Shown in pieces: positions 25,712 to 34,875 of a DNA stretch of 64,000 bases (position 1 is the first letter of the stretch; every line of letters starts with the position of its first letter). Under the pieces are notes generated by a model. That model was not told the origin of the DNA. It searched no databases and saw nothing but the letters and a program-made list of their open reading frames with translations. The stretch comes from Algoriphagus aestuarii. Lineage in GTDB: Bacteria > Bacteroidota > Bacteroidia > Cytophagales > Cyclobacteriaceae. A program made the position numbers and the translations under genes. The stretch lies in assembly GCA_017051695.1 (NCBI GenBank), contig JAFIDK010000008.1:1-64000 (forward strand), given 5' to 3'.

Positions 25712-26785
25712 ATGGATTGGATAACAAGCCTAAAAAGCAGATACATCAACTTTCCCTTTGCCTTATTCATAATTTTACTTATTGGCTTTATTGACTACTT
25801 GACAGGAGAGGAATTCGCTTTTTCCTTTTTTTACCTTTTACCGATTGCGGCTTTATCCATCTCTCCTAAAACCAGCGTTTCAGCCATCGTTTTTTGTTCG
25901 GTGTTGGCATCTATCGAATGGTTTATTTCAGAATACTTGACCAGAGAATATACAATGCTTTTCTTTCCTATCTGGAATGCAGGTGTCCGTTTGATATTTT
26001 TTGTTTCCATAGGTTTGTTGCTTTATTATCTCAAAGCAAATGAGAAACAACTCACCTCTCTCAATACGCATCTGAAAGCCATCAACAATGAAAAAAACAA
26101 GTTTATAGGAATCGCTGCCCACGATATCAAAGGACCCTTGGGGATCATCTATTCCTTTTCGGATATTCTTATTGAAGGCTACAAAGAGGAATTAAATACG
26201 GAGGTTATCGAGATCGTGGAAATCATCAAAAAAACAAGTAATGACAGCATCACCGTGGTCAGAAACCTGTTGGATGTTTCAAAAATCGAAGCCGGAAAAC
26301 TGGTGCTCAACTATAAAAACCAGGATTATATTCCCTTTATCAATAATCAGGTGCATATCAATCAAATTCTGGCCAAGAATAAAGACATTGAAATAAAACT
26401 AGAAGCCCCAACCGATCCACTGATGGTGGATTTTGACGAGCATTATTTCAGTGAGGTGATCGGGAATTTACTGTCAAATGCGATTAAATATTCCAATAGA
26501 AATACGGTAATAACCGTGAAAGTCACTTTGCCCAATACCAATGAACTACTGACAGAAGTCGTGGACAATGGAATCGGAATTTCAGAAGCGGAGCAGCAAA
26601 ACCTGTTCAAGTATTTCCAAAAGACAAGTTCCCGACCAACGGAAGGAGAGGAAAGTACGGGATTGGGCTTGGCGATTTCCAAACAAATCATCAACCTTCA
26701 CCAAGGCCATATTGGAGTAAAAAGTTCTAGAAATCAGGGATCCACATTTTTCTTTAGCATCCCTCTTAAAAGACCTAGCTCATGA
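25712..26785 (+). CDS. Orphan membrane sensor histidine kinase
   Basis: The protein has 357 residues from ATG at 25712; an upstream TTG at 25688 adds eight residues. Four or five membrane segments occupy residues about 15-115. A HisKA domain follows with H137 in AAHDIKGPLG. The HATPase part shows the N box (NLLSNAIKYS), G1 (DNGIGI) and G2 (STGLGLAIS). There is no extracellular ligand domain; the N-terminal region looks like a membrane-embedded sensor. No response regulator gene is adjacent, so its partner lies elsewhere. Confidence 0.92.
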   Translation: MDWITSLKSRYINFPFALFIILLIGFIDYLTGEEFAFSFFYLLPIAALSISPKTSVSAIVFCSVLASIEWFISEYLTREYTMLFFPIWNAGVRLIFFVSIGLLLYYLKANEKQLTSLNTHLKAINNEKNKFIGIAAHDIKGPLGIIYSFSDILIEGYKEELNTEVIEIVEIIKKTSNDSITVVRNLLDVSKIEAGKLVLNYKNQDYIPFINNQVHINQILAKNKDIEIKLEAPTDPLMVDFDEHYFSEVIGNLLSNAIKYSNRNTVITVKVTLPNTNELLTEVVDNGIGISEAEQQNLFKYFQKTSSRPTEGEESTGLGLAISKQIINLHQGHIGVKSSRNQGSTFFFSIPLKRPSS

Positions 26786-27022
26786 GTTGAGAAGGATGGA
26801 AATTAGTACCAATCCTGATTAGGAAAATTTGCCCACCACCAAGCACTTGATCCTATTCTATGATACATGGGTAATTAGTCACATTACTTCCTGTCTCCTA
26901 ACTACTTACACCGGTTTTAAGTCCATCAAAAAGGATTCGAAACCGGAAAAAATTTGGCCTGGATTTAGCTAAGTGAATTTTGCATTTTCCTACAAGGTAT
27001 TGTCCCCCATTTTATCACACCC

Positions 27023-28219
27023 ATGAATCAAATAAAACACCTACTACTATTCCTTTTCCTTATACTCGCAGGGATAAGCCAAGCCCAGACTGAGATCACT
27101 GAGCAAATCAAAACTGATCGGGACAACCAGCTCAAAGAACTGAATGAAAAACTGAAAAACAACGAGGAACTAGTCAATCGGCTCACTGAAAAACTCGCTG
27201 CAACGGATAATAAAACTGCTTCTGATAAAGAGAAAATTGAAGATTTGGAGAAGCTTCAGTTTGCTTTGGACAATCGACTGAAAATTCTGGAAGAAGGTCC
27301 AAAAACCAAAATCAACCTAAATGGACAATTGGCCTTTACAGAACTGCTCAGCATCCAGAGAGATATCCAACCACTTGAATTATTTTTGACTTCCCAGTCC
27401 TTTTTTGATCAGTTAGGAAGCATCGGCAAAATCCAACAATACAAATCATTTGCGGCCTGGAAAGGTGAGTTTGACAAATGGTATGATAAAGAAGGGAAAT
27501 CCGATGCCATGTCAAGTCTGCTCCAAAATTCCCTTTCCCTTATTTCTACCTCTTCCTCGGTAGTTCCTCTCTATGGCACCATGGTCAATACAGCCATTTC
27601 CGGCGTTACCAGTTTGATGGGAAGCTTAGGCAAAAAGGAAAAAGAACTTTACGATAAGACCCCGGAAATGCTCAGAATTTTGACTGTTTCCAGTCAGTTT
27701 GAGCAGCAAAAATCCATCATCGACCATGAGTGGAAACTGATCAATCAGGAGCTGGAGCAGTTGCAAAAGGAAAACACGCAATTGCTCGAAGAACAGATGA
27801 ATTATTTTGGAATCGACAAACAGCGTTTTGAAACAAGGTATCTAAAGGCTACTCTAGACTCAGAGCGGGAACAGTTTAAAAATGAATGCCGAAAATCAAT
27901 TTCAGATAAATTGGCAGCACTAGACAGATCTCCAGAGACAAAGGGGAAGTGGCTAGGGCAAGTAGAAACCTACATGTACAAGGTTCAATCGCTTCGGTTA
28001 AGGTTTGGTCAATTGACCACGCGGATGTTGGCAAATATCGATCAATACGAATCTCTTTTGAAGAATTACGCCGATCCCGGGAAATTTCCAGTGGAATTCA
28101 CTTCTAAGATTATGGCGATGAACAGTCCGCTAAATAACCTTAGAAATAAATTCTACTCCAGTTTCAATCCGGCCAAATACGTGGAAGATTCGGCTGTCAT
28201 GTATATCGAAAGGCAATAA
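27023..28219 (+). CDS. Secreted coiled-coil protein of unknown function
   Basis: The protein has 398 residues with a signal peptide ending ISQAQ (residue 22). Residues about 28-92 form a strongly charged coiled coil (ELNEKLKNNEELVNRL). A second helical region follows near 225-300. The central part (about 170-200) has a glycine/serine-rich hydrophobic stretch. It shows no catalytic motif and no family I can name. It is monocistronic and probably periplasmic. Confidence 0.8.
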   Translation: MNQIKHLLLFLFLILAGISQAQTEITEQIKTDRDNQLKELNEKLKNNEELVNRLTEKLAATDNKTASDKEKIEDLEKLQFALDNRLKILEEGPKTKINLNGQLAFTELLSIQRDIQPLELFLTSQSFFDQLGSIGKIQQYKSFAAWKGEFDKWYDKEGKSDAMSSLLQNSLSLISTSSSVVPLYGTMVNTAISGVTSLMGSLGKKEKELYDKTPEMLRILTVSSQFEQQKSIIDHEWKLINQELEQLQKENTQLLEEQMNYFGIDKQRFETRYLKATLDSEREQFKNECRKSISDKLAALDRSPETKGKWLGQVETYMYKVQSLRLRFGQLTTRMLANIDQYESLLKNYADPGKFPVEFTSKIMAMNSPLNNLRNKFYSSFNPAKYVEDSAVMYIERQ

Positions 28220-28304
28220 TGGCAGTCAGGGATTACCAGAAATTTAAAGCAAAATATTTCTTACTAAGTGAATCCAGTTAGGCTTCCTCCTGCCGATTCT
28301 TGGT

Positions 28305-28763
28305 TTAATTAAAGTTCCCCAAAGCTACCAAGGTAGAAGCCCAGACAATGCTGCAGGAAATAAAAATCCCTATGGAATTTGCCAAAAAAGCTTTTTTCCT
28401 ATCCAATCCAAAAAGATACCCAGCGATGGTTCCAGCGTATACTCCAGTGCCCGGAAGTGGTATCAACACAAATAGCATTAAACCCCAAAAGCCATATTTT
28501 TTTACGTTTTTCCCGGCACCTGCTTTGGCTCTACGACCCAGATAAATAGCCGCTTTTTTGTAATGATACCATTTCAGAAAATAGCGATTCACCACATCCA
28601 AGAAAAACATCATCACAGGAAATACCAGCACATTGGCAAAAAAGCAAAGAACAAAGGCCAAATAAATATTGATGTCATTCAAGAGCGCATAGGGAATACC
28701 TAACTTAGCCTCTCCGAATGGGGAAATGCTCCATAGCATGGCTATAAGAATATCTAGAAACAT
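28305..28763 (-). CDS. Small multi-drug export protein family membrane protein (COG2426-like)
   Basis: The protein has 152 residues with four to five hydrophobic segments. The opening region (ISPFGEAKLGIPYAL) and the central LIPLPGTGVYAGTIAGYLFGL motif are characteristic of the Sm_multidrug_ex family. This family was named from an export phenotype, but its real substrate is uncertain. Protein size and membrane pattern fit the family well. Confidence 0.85.
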   Translation of the reverse strand: MFLDILIAMLWSISPFGEAKLGIPYALLNDINIYLAFVLCFFANVLVFPVMMFFLDVVNRYFLKWYHYKKAAIYLGRRAKAGAGKNVKKYGFWGLMLFVLIPLPGTGVYAGTIAGYLFGLDRKKAFLANSIGIFISCSIVWASTLVALGNFN

Positions 28764-28946
28764 TTAATGGTGATTAGATGCCGCAAAAGTAATCAAATTA
28801 GTGGGCCTTACTGCTCGCAGAAACCCAAACTATTGCTGAAAACGCATTTTTTCTTAAAAGGATGTCCTTTCTTATATCATTTTAAAAAATCCTGTCTATC
28901 CTGGAAATTGCCGAACTTTAAACCACGACTAACCTAAATCCTACAC

Positions 28947-29891
28947 ATGTTAATTATACCTGACGCGGAGATTATTCGATTACTGGATGATCACAAACTG
29001 ATTGAAGCACTGCGAGAGATTTTTCTATCTGAGTATACCATGCCTGTCAGGCACCACCATTTCTATCAAACAGCAGAAGGCGATGAAAACACGCTCATCT
29101 TGATGCCTGTTTGGAACAGTGAATTCATGGGTATGAAACAAGTCACTGTGGCTCCTGCAAATGCTTCCAAAAATATGCCTTCCATTTATGCCCAATACAT
29201 CCTGAGTGATGCCAAAACCGGACAACCCCTGGCGATGATGAATGCGACGGAATTAACCGCTAGAAGAACAGCATGCACTTCAGCATTGGCAGCTTCATTT
29301 TTAGGTAGAAAGGATGCCGAAAACTTATTGATTGTGGGCGGAGGAAAAGTTGCCCAGCATTTAGTACAGGCCCATATGGCGGTAGGCAACTTTAAAAAAG
29401 TCAGTATATGGATGCGAAATCCCTCCAAACTTGAAGAATTCGTAGCTGGTTTGAAGGAGCAAGGAATTCCCGCTGAGCCTGTTACTAATTTAGAAGAATC
29501 TGCACGTCAAGCGGACCTTATTTCATGTGCAACCCTTTCCAAAACACCAATTATCAAAGGGGAATGGATCAGTCAGGGAACTCACCTGGACATGATTGGT
29601 TCCCATAAACCTGACACCAGAGAAACAGACGATGACGCCATCCGTAAAAGCTCCATTTTTGTGGATTCAAGAGCCGGAGCATTGCATGAAACGGGGGAAC
29701 TCGCCTTACCCATCGCAGATGGAATCATCTCAGAAAATGAGGTAAAAGCAGATATTGTGGAATTGGTTAGAGGCATTCACCCAGGCAGAACTTCCGAAGA
29801 TGAAATCACGCTTTTCAAATCCGCTGGATTAGCTGTGGAAGATTTGGCAGCAGCTTTATTGGTGTATCAAAATTATAAGCTTCAAAAATAG
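28947..29891 (+). CDS. Ornithine cyclodeaminase / mu-crystallin family protein
   Basis: The protein has 314 residues. Nucleotide binding is visible as VGGGKVAQHLVQAHMAV in the Rossmann part; the substrate region includes VTVAPANASKNMPS and LTARRTACTSALAA. The C-terminal AVEDLAAALLVYQNY helix is typical. The family includes ornithine cyclodeaminase, alanine dehydrogenase and ketimine reductases; exact substrate cannot be set. A D-amino-acid oxidase-like protein and a D-acylase-like lipoprotein are encoded nearby, so a role in amino-acid or imino-acid turnover is plausible. Confidence 0.88.
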   Translation: MLIIPDAEIIRLLDDHKLIEALREIFLSEYTMPVRHHHFYQTAEGDENTLILMPVWNSEFMGMKQVTVAPANASKNMPSIYAQYILSDAKTGQPLAMMNATELTARRTACTSALAASFLGRKDAENLLIVGGGKVAQHLVQAHMAVGNFKKVSIWMRNPSKLEEFVAGLKEQGIPAEPVTNLEESARQADLISCATLSKTPIIKGEWISQGTHLDMIGSHKPDTRETDDDAIRKSSIFVDSRAGALHETGELALPIADGIISENEVKADIVELVRGIHPGRTSEDEITLFKSAGLAVEDLAAALLVYQNYKLQK

Positions 29892-30010
29892 GTGACACAA
29901 AAGCTAACTCACTGTTTTTAAATACACTATTTTATTTTAAGATCTTTATTGAATAAAAACCTGTGAAAATTCAGTGAGATTAGACTCAGGAAAACTAGGT
30001 GTTCAAAATG

Positions 30011-30040
30011 AAAAAAAGAAGGTGAAAACGCCACCTTCTC
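30011..30040 (-). terminator. Rho-independent terminator after the NAD(P)-binding gene
   Basis: Read on the minus strand, GAAGGTG and CACCTTC pair around a six-to-seven-base loop and are followed by seven T. It lies ten bases after the stop of the gene at 30050-30694. Confidence 0.75.
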
Positions 30041-30049
30041 TTCAACTCC

Positions 30050-30694
30050 TTATAAATTGAAAACAAAGGGAGCTTGATGTATCAAGTGATCTGATTGGAT
30101 CTGGACTGCAAGAAATACTGCCAATGCGGCAGCACTTATTTTACCACCTTTACAATCTTTTAAATCTGTCCCAATTGGACATTTCTCATCAGTTAACTCA
30201 ATTAAAGGAAGCCTAAGCAAAGTCCAGCTTACATCGGAAGTGGTCAAAAGCTCGTATTCCTTTTGTTTGCTATGCGTGGATATTGGGAAAGTCTGTTCCA
30301 TCCAGGTGGTAGCTTGTAAGTTTTTCTCGCTTTTTTGATCCCAGGGAGTATTTACATTCAATCCGGTAGTTAAGATATACCGTTTGATTCCGAACGTTTT
30401 CATGGTCTTCAGAACGATAGAACTTGCCTTCTCAAATAAATCTGGAGCACTGGGTGGAGTGCCCAATCCCAAGGTACTTACTACTGCATTACAATCCTTA
30501 AGCAATTTCTGAACATCGGTCTCCACTAACACATTTCCCCGAATCACGGTGAGGTTTGGGCTAGGTCCGGATACTTTCTCAGGATTTCTAACCAGAAGAT
30601 TTACATGGTAATCTTGACGCAAAAGCTCTTTGACCAAATAAGTCCCTGACTTTCCTGTGCCTCCTATAACTGCAATTTTTTGAATTGATTTCAT
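30050..30694 (-). CDS. NAD(P)-binding Rossmann-fold protein (atypical SDR, NmrA/BLVRB-like)
   Basis: The protein has 214 residues. The opening IAVIGGTGKSGTYLVKELL contains the GxxGxxG nucleotide-binding loop of atypical SDRs. STLGLGTPPSAPDLFE and RYILTTGLNVNTPWDQ supply later strands. The catalytic YxxxK pair is not obvious, so it may act as a flavin or quinone reductase or as a redox sensor, as in NmrA-like proteins. It is monocistronic. Confidence 0.82.
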   Translation of the reverse strand: MKSIQKIAVIGGTGKSGTYLVKELLRQDYHVNLLVRNPEKVSGPSPNLTVIRGNVLVETDVQKLLKDCNAVVSTLGLGTPPSAPDLFEKASSIVLKTMKTFGIKRYILTTGLNVNTPWDQKSEKNLQATTWMEQTFPISTHSKQKEYELLTTSDVSWTLLRLPLIELTDEKCPIGTDLKDCKGGKISAAALAVFLAVQIQSDHLIHQAPFVFNL

Positions 30695-30920
30695 GATATT
30701 CTCTATAAAGTGTTGAAATAAAAAAGATGGCCTTTCATTTAGAATGAAGGCAAAACTGGATCTTGGTGATCCTTTAGCACTATTTTATAGAGAGATTGTA
30801 ATAGGCGAAAGGTAGATTTTTTTTCCATTCAGACCAAAATTTGGTTTGAAATAGCCTTTGAAAAAAACTTAAATTCTCAATTTCTCCCAGGTAAAATGGA
30901 TTCCTGTTTAAATTCCCTCT

Positions 30921-31856
30921 ATGAAATCAGTCACAGTTGTCGGTTCAGGAATCATTGGTTTAACCACAGCTATTGCATTGCAAGAAGCTGGTTTTCTTGT
31001 GAAGATCATCGCAAAAGAACACTTCGAAAAGAGTCTTTCGAATAAAGTCGGCGCCATCTGGTTTCCTTTTGAAATTGCACCTAAAGAAAAATCGAATACC
31101 TGGGCTACTCAATCTTATTCTCGCTATTTATTGGATTTGGTCCACCCTTCCGGGGTTTCCATGATCCCTTTTATCAATGCCTATACCGAAGGTTCGAATA
31201 CGGATTGGAAAGAACAATTACCTCCTGGAACGGTGCGAGAAGCTACAGCGGAAGAGCTTCCCAAAGGAATGGATCAAGCACTTTATGCGGAAGTTCCTTT
31301 GGTCGAACCAGGACTTTATTTGCCTTTTTTATTCCGGCAATTCCAAGCCAATGGAGGTCTATTTGAACTAGCTATGATATCCTCTTTGGAAGAAATGGCA
31401 GGACTTGATGAGTGCGTAGTGAATTGTACAGGACTTGGAGCAAAGGAACTTTGTCAAGACCCCGAACTCTACCCGATTCGTGGGCAGATTTTGCGATGCG
31501 AAAAACTGGAAGAAGTGTCTTTTGCTGACCCAACTAAAAAAGGAGCATTGCGCTACATTATCAATCGTAGTAATGACACCATCATCGGTGGAACGGATTA
31601 TGAGAATGATTGGAATGCTGAAATAAACCCAGATGACACTGCTTTAATTCTGAAACGGATCAAGGATTCAGGAATATCCAAGTCTCCCAAAATCTTGGAG
31701 GAATTAGTCGGTTTACGACCCAAACGTACGGCTGTTCGCTTTGAGTTTGATCAAGATTACCCGAATGTTTTCCATAATTACGGACATGGAGGGGCTGGAT
31801 ACACAGTGGCTTGGGGATGTGCGATGGAATTGGCTGAGATTTTAAATAAGGGATAG
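30921..31856 (+). CDS. FAD-dependent oxidoreductase, D-amino-acid oxidase-like
   Basis: The protein has 311 residues. VTVVGSGIIGLTTAIALQEAG is the FAD-binding GxGxxG motif. KVGAIWFPFEIAP resembles the GGxWxP region of D-amino-acid oxidases; VGLRPKRTAVRFE and FHNYGHGGAGYTVAWGCA match the C-terminal substrate and FAD site (the GHGG and G-x-T segments) of this family. It would oxidise D-amino acids to imino acids with oxygen. The next gene encodes an N-acyl-D-amino-acid deacylase-like lipoprotein, which fits a D-amino-acid supply line, though that partner may be inactive. Confidence 0.9.
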   Translation: MKSVTVVGSGIIGLTTAIALQEAGFLVKIIAKEHFEKSLSNKVGAIWFPFEIAPKEKSNTWATQSYSRYLLDLVHPSGVSMIPFINAYTEGSNTDWKEQLPPGTVREATAEELPKGMDQALYAEVPLVEPGLYLPFLFRQFQANGGLFELAMISSLEEMAGLDECVVNCTGLGAKELCQDPELYPIRGQILRCEKLEEVSFADPTKKGALRYIINRSNDTIIGGTDYENDWNAEINPDDTALILKRIKDSGISKSPKILEELVGLRPKRTAVRFEFDQDYPNVFHNYGHGGAGYTVAWGCAMELAEILNKG

Positions 31857-31858
31857 TT

Positions 31859-31925
31859 ATGGTCTGTGGAGACACAAATCACGGACGAAGAGTTTTTGAT
31901 ATGGTCTGTGAAGACACAGACCATG
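31859..31925. repeat. Palindromic GGTCTGTG repeat pair between the oxidase and deacylase genes
   Basis: ATGGTCTGTG occurs at 31859-31868 and again at 31901-31910. The second copy pairs with CACAGACCAT (31915-31924) around AAGA, giving a 10-bp perfect hairpin. Degenerate copies of GACCATGG follow up to 31946. This is a dispersed REP-like palindrome rather than a terminator, because no T tract follows. Confidence 0.7.
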
Positions 31926-32037
31926 GCAGAAGAGAAATAGACCATGGAGGGAGATTTAAAAGTTGCAAACCCCAAATCATTTAAATTCACAGATGTTTTG
32001 CTAACTTAAAACTTACCTTTCCACTCAACCTTTTCTC

Positions 32038-33714
32038 ATGAAAACAGTACTTCGCCTAATAGCAGGAATTCTACTTTTTTCTGCATGCTCTTCTCCTCAA
32101 ACCTATGATGTCTTAATCAAAAACGGTCAAATCGTTGATGGTTCTGGCACCTCTTCATATGTTGGAGATGTTGGAATCAATGCAGATACCATTGCTGCCA
32201 TCGGGGATCTTCAAGATGCCAAAGGCAAATTGGAAATTGATGCTACAGGATTGGTCGTGGCTCCAGGTTTTATCAATATGCTAAGCTGGGCTGTGGAATC
32301 CCTTATCGAAGACGGTAGATCCATTAGTGACATCAAACAGGGAGTCACCTTGGAAGTATTTGGTGAAGGTGAATCAATGGGACCTCTAAGCGATTTCATG
32401 AGAAATGATAACCTCAAATCTCAAGGTGACATCAAATTCCCCATTGGATGGACCAGTCTCAGTGAATACCTTGATTTCCTAGTAGAAAAAGGGATTTCTA
32501 CGAATGTTGCCTCATTTATTGGAGCGACGACAGTCAGAATCCATGAATTGGGCTATGAAGATCGCGCTCCGACCCCTGAAGAATTGGAATCCATGAAAAC
32601 TCTGGTTCGGCAAGCTATGGAGGAAGGTGCTTTGGGTGTAGGTTCATCCTTGATTTATGCTCCGGCTTTTTATGCCAGCACGGAGGAACTTATTGAACTC
32701 TGCAAAGTGGCTGCTGAATACGATGGGATGTATATCTCTCACATGCGGAGCGAGGGAGGAAGACTTCTGGAAAGCTTGGATGAACTGATACGTATCGCGG
32801 ATGAAGCCAATATCCGAGCTGAAGTTTACCATCTCAAAATGAGTGGTCAGGATAATTGGAGCAAATACGAGGCAGTAGTGGACAAAATCGATTCAGCCAG
32901 AGCTGCCGGTCTGGAAATAACCACTGACATGTACAATTATGTAGCCGGAGCAACTGGATTAGATGCCTCTATGCCTCCTTGGGTGCAGGAAGGTGGCTAT
33001 GATAAATGGGCAGAACGTCTCCAAGATCCGGCTATTCGGAAGCAGGTTTTGAAAGAAATGACCACTCCGACCAATGAATGGGAAAGCTTGATGCAAGCAG
33101 TGGAAGGCCCTGAAAAAATCATTTTGGTAGGTTTTAAAAACGATAGTCTGAAATATTTGACTGGAAAAACCCTGGCTGAGGTGGCTGCCATGAGAAATCT
33201 TTCACCCGAGGAAACTGCCATGGATTTGGTCGTACAGGATGGTAGTCGAGTGGGTACGATTTATTTCCTGATGTCTGAAGAAAATGTCAAAAAGCAAATT
33301 GCACTTCCATACATGAGTTTTGGTTCGGATGCGGGTTCCTATTCTATCGAAGGAGTTTTCCTGAAGTCCAGCTATCATCCCCGGGCTTTTGGTAATTTCT
33401 CCAGACTATTAGGTAAGTATGTGAGAGATGAAAAAGTGATTCCATTGGAAGAAGCTATTTATAAATTGACTTCCTTACCAGCCAGCAATCTAAAAATCAA
33501 AAATAGGGGAGCTTTGAAAGAAGGATTCTTTGCTGATCTGGCAATTTTTGACCCAAATGAAATTCAGGATCATGCGACTTTCGAAGAACCGATGCAGTAT
33601 GCGACGGGGATGGTGCATGTCTTTGTCAACGGAACCCAAGTTTTAAAAGACGGAGAACATACAGGAGCATTTCCTGGACAGGTTGTCAAAGGGCCAGGGT
33701 TTAAGGAAAATTAA
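32038..33714 (+). CDS. Amidohydrolase-family lipoprotein, N-acyl-D-amino-acid deacylase-like, lacking HxH
   Basis: The protein has 558 residues with a lipobox (FSA-C17). The beginning (YDVLIKNGQIVDGSG) and the C-terminal ADLAIFDPNEI are typical of D-aminoacylases. The usual PGFIDxHxH metal motif reads PGFINMLSW (residues 76-84), and the bridging Cys site reads GEGES (G111 in place of C). Three other ligands appear to remain: H235 in ISHMRSEG, H265 in VYHLKMSG and D431 in GSDAGS, with the 30-residue spacing of the first two as in the known enzyme. It may bind one metal or have another activity. It follows the oxidase gene after 181 bases. Confidence 0.9.
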   Translation: MKTVLRLIAGILLFSACSSPQTYDVLIKNGQIVDGSGTSSYVGDVGINADTIAAIGDLQDAKGKLEIDATGLVVAPGFINMLSWAVESLIEDGRSISDIKQGVTLEVFGEGESMGPLSDFMRNDNLKSQGDIKFPIGWTSLSEYLDFLVEKGISTNVASFIGATTVRIHELGYEDRAPTPEELESMKTLVRQAMEEGALGVGSSLIYAPAFYASTEELIELCKVAAEYDGMYISHMRSEGGRLLESLDELIRIADEANIRAEVYHLKMSGQDNWSKYEAVVDKIDSARAAGLEITTDMYNYVAGATGLDASMPPWVQEGGYDKWAERLQDPAIRKQVLKEMTTPTNEWESLMQAVEGPEKIILVGFKNDSLKYLTGKTLAEVAAMRNLSPEETAMDLVVQDGSRVGTIYFLMSEENVKKQIALPYMSFGSDAGSYSIEGVFLKSSYHPRAFGNFSRLLGKYVRDEKVIPLEEAIYKLTSLPASNLKIKNRGALKEGFFADLAIFDPNEIQDHATFEEPMQYATGMVHVFVNGTQVLKDGEHTGAFPGQVVKGPGFKEN

Positions 33715-33720
33715 AAAAAT

Positions 33721-33756
33721 AAAAGGCTAGGAAAACCTGTTTTTTCCTAGCCTTTT
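33721..33756. terminator. Bidirectional terminator between deacylase and secreted-protein genes
   Basis: AAAAGGCTAGGAAAA pairs with TTTTCCTAGCCTTTT around CCTG-TT. The stem has A tracts on one side and T tracts on the other, so it can stop transcription from both converging genes (ending at 33714 and 33764). Confidence 0.85.
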
Positions 33757-33763
33757 CTACTTA

Positions 33764-34765
33764 TCAATTCAAACTCGCTATAAAATTATCAACCACCATA
33801 CTCAGATACTCATTAAGTGCTTGTTGTGTTTTTACCTTGTATGCAGCAGGATCAGCTTTTACCTGATGAGATACTTCCACCTCTTTGTCATTAGTATAAG
33901 AAATACCATTGTAGGTAGTATTATAGCTCACATCTGGTGCAACATATTCCTTGAATTTCTTTTCTTCCATTACTCCTGGTATTTCTATTTTACCCTTTGG
34001 ACTGTAGGACAAAATTGCATTGGCTCCAGACCCATTCATTCCACCTTTCCATACTACACGAGCAGCTACTCTGGAGGTCTCTATTTTAGAACCAAAAAAT
34101 CCTTCCGCAGATTTAGCAATTGCCACTTCTGGAATTTGATATTCAACAACTCCTTTCATCTTGGTGGCGTCAGTGACGTATGAACTATTCCCTTCAATAG
34201 TCACAAACTGGAAGCTGATGTTTGCTTCAAAGACTGGGATATCTCCCAAATCTTTTGATAAAGCAGGGGTTGTATCTACGATAAATGAACCTTTCGTCTT
34301 TCCTTTGCTATCCATTTTTTTATAAAAAAAATCAAACCCAGTAGGTACGGTAGACACATAGCCTAGCAATTGGGCTTTGGAAGGTGTACCTCCTTGTGCT
34401 TTTGTCCAATTACTATAAAAATCAGTCTTCTCTGCCACATCAGAGTTTACAATTTCTATTCCTGCATCTGTTAGTTTTTTAACCACCATCGCATAGGCAT
34501 TATCAGTGATTTCCTGCATGACATCTAAATCAATCCCAACCAAACCTACAGCCATTTCAGCTTTAGTTTTACCTCCTGAACTTGCTTCCGAACTTGCGGC
34601 TATCAATTGGTAATTGATAAAAAATTGATTTAAATAAATCTTCTTTGGAGCATTCTTCATTTTTTTTTCTCCATAGCTGTTATCGCTAAGATTTTTATCT
34701 GTGACTATTTGCCCATTGGCTACCAGGCAGACAAAAAAGGCAAGGATTAATAAAGAGTTTTTCAT
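33764..34765 (-). CDS. Secreted protein of unknown family
   Basis: The protein has 333 residues with a signal peptide ending VANGQ (residue 19). The mature region is beta-rich with LVGIDLDVMQEITDNAYAMV and VEYQIPEVAIAKSAEGFFG, and no cysteine-rich or metal motif. I do not recognise the family. The gene stands opposite the TPR histidine kinase gene (34876), with 110 bases between the starts, so the two may share a regulatory region. Confidence 0.78.
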   Translation of the reverse strand: MKNSLLILAFFVCLVANGQIVTDKNLSDNSYGEKKMKNAPKKIYLNQFFINYQLIAASSEASSGGKTKAEMAVGLVGIDLDVMQEITDNAYAMVVKKLTDAGIEIVNSDVAEKTDFYSNWTKAQGGTPSKAQLLGYVSTVPTGFDFFYKKMDSKGKTKGSFIVDTTPALSKDLGDIPVFEANISFQFVTIEGNSSYVTDATKMKGVVEYQIPEVAIAKSAEGFFGSKIETSRVAARVVWKGGMNGSGANAILSYSPKGKIEIPGVMEEKKFKEYVAPDVSYNTTYNGISYTNDKEVEVSHQVKADPAAYKVKTQQALNEYLSMVVDNFIASLN

Positions 34766-34875
34766 GATTGTTATCTTTTCTTACAAAGAACTCTCTTTCA
34801 ACACCTTGTTTCAATACAGTTGATTAGGTATTTTGCCATACCTAATGGTAGGTATATGACCTTATAAATGTCACA

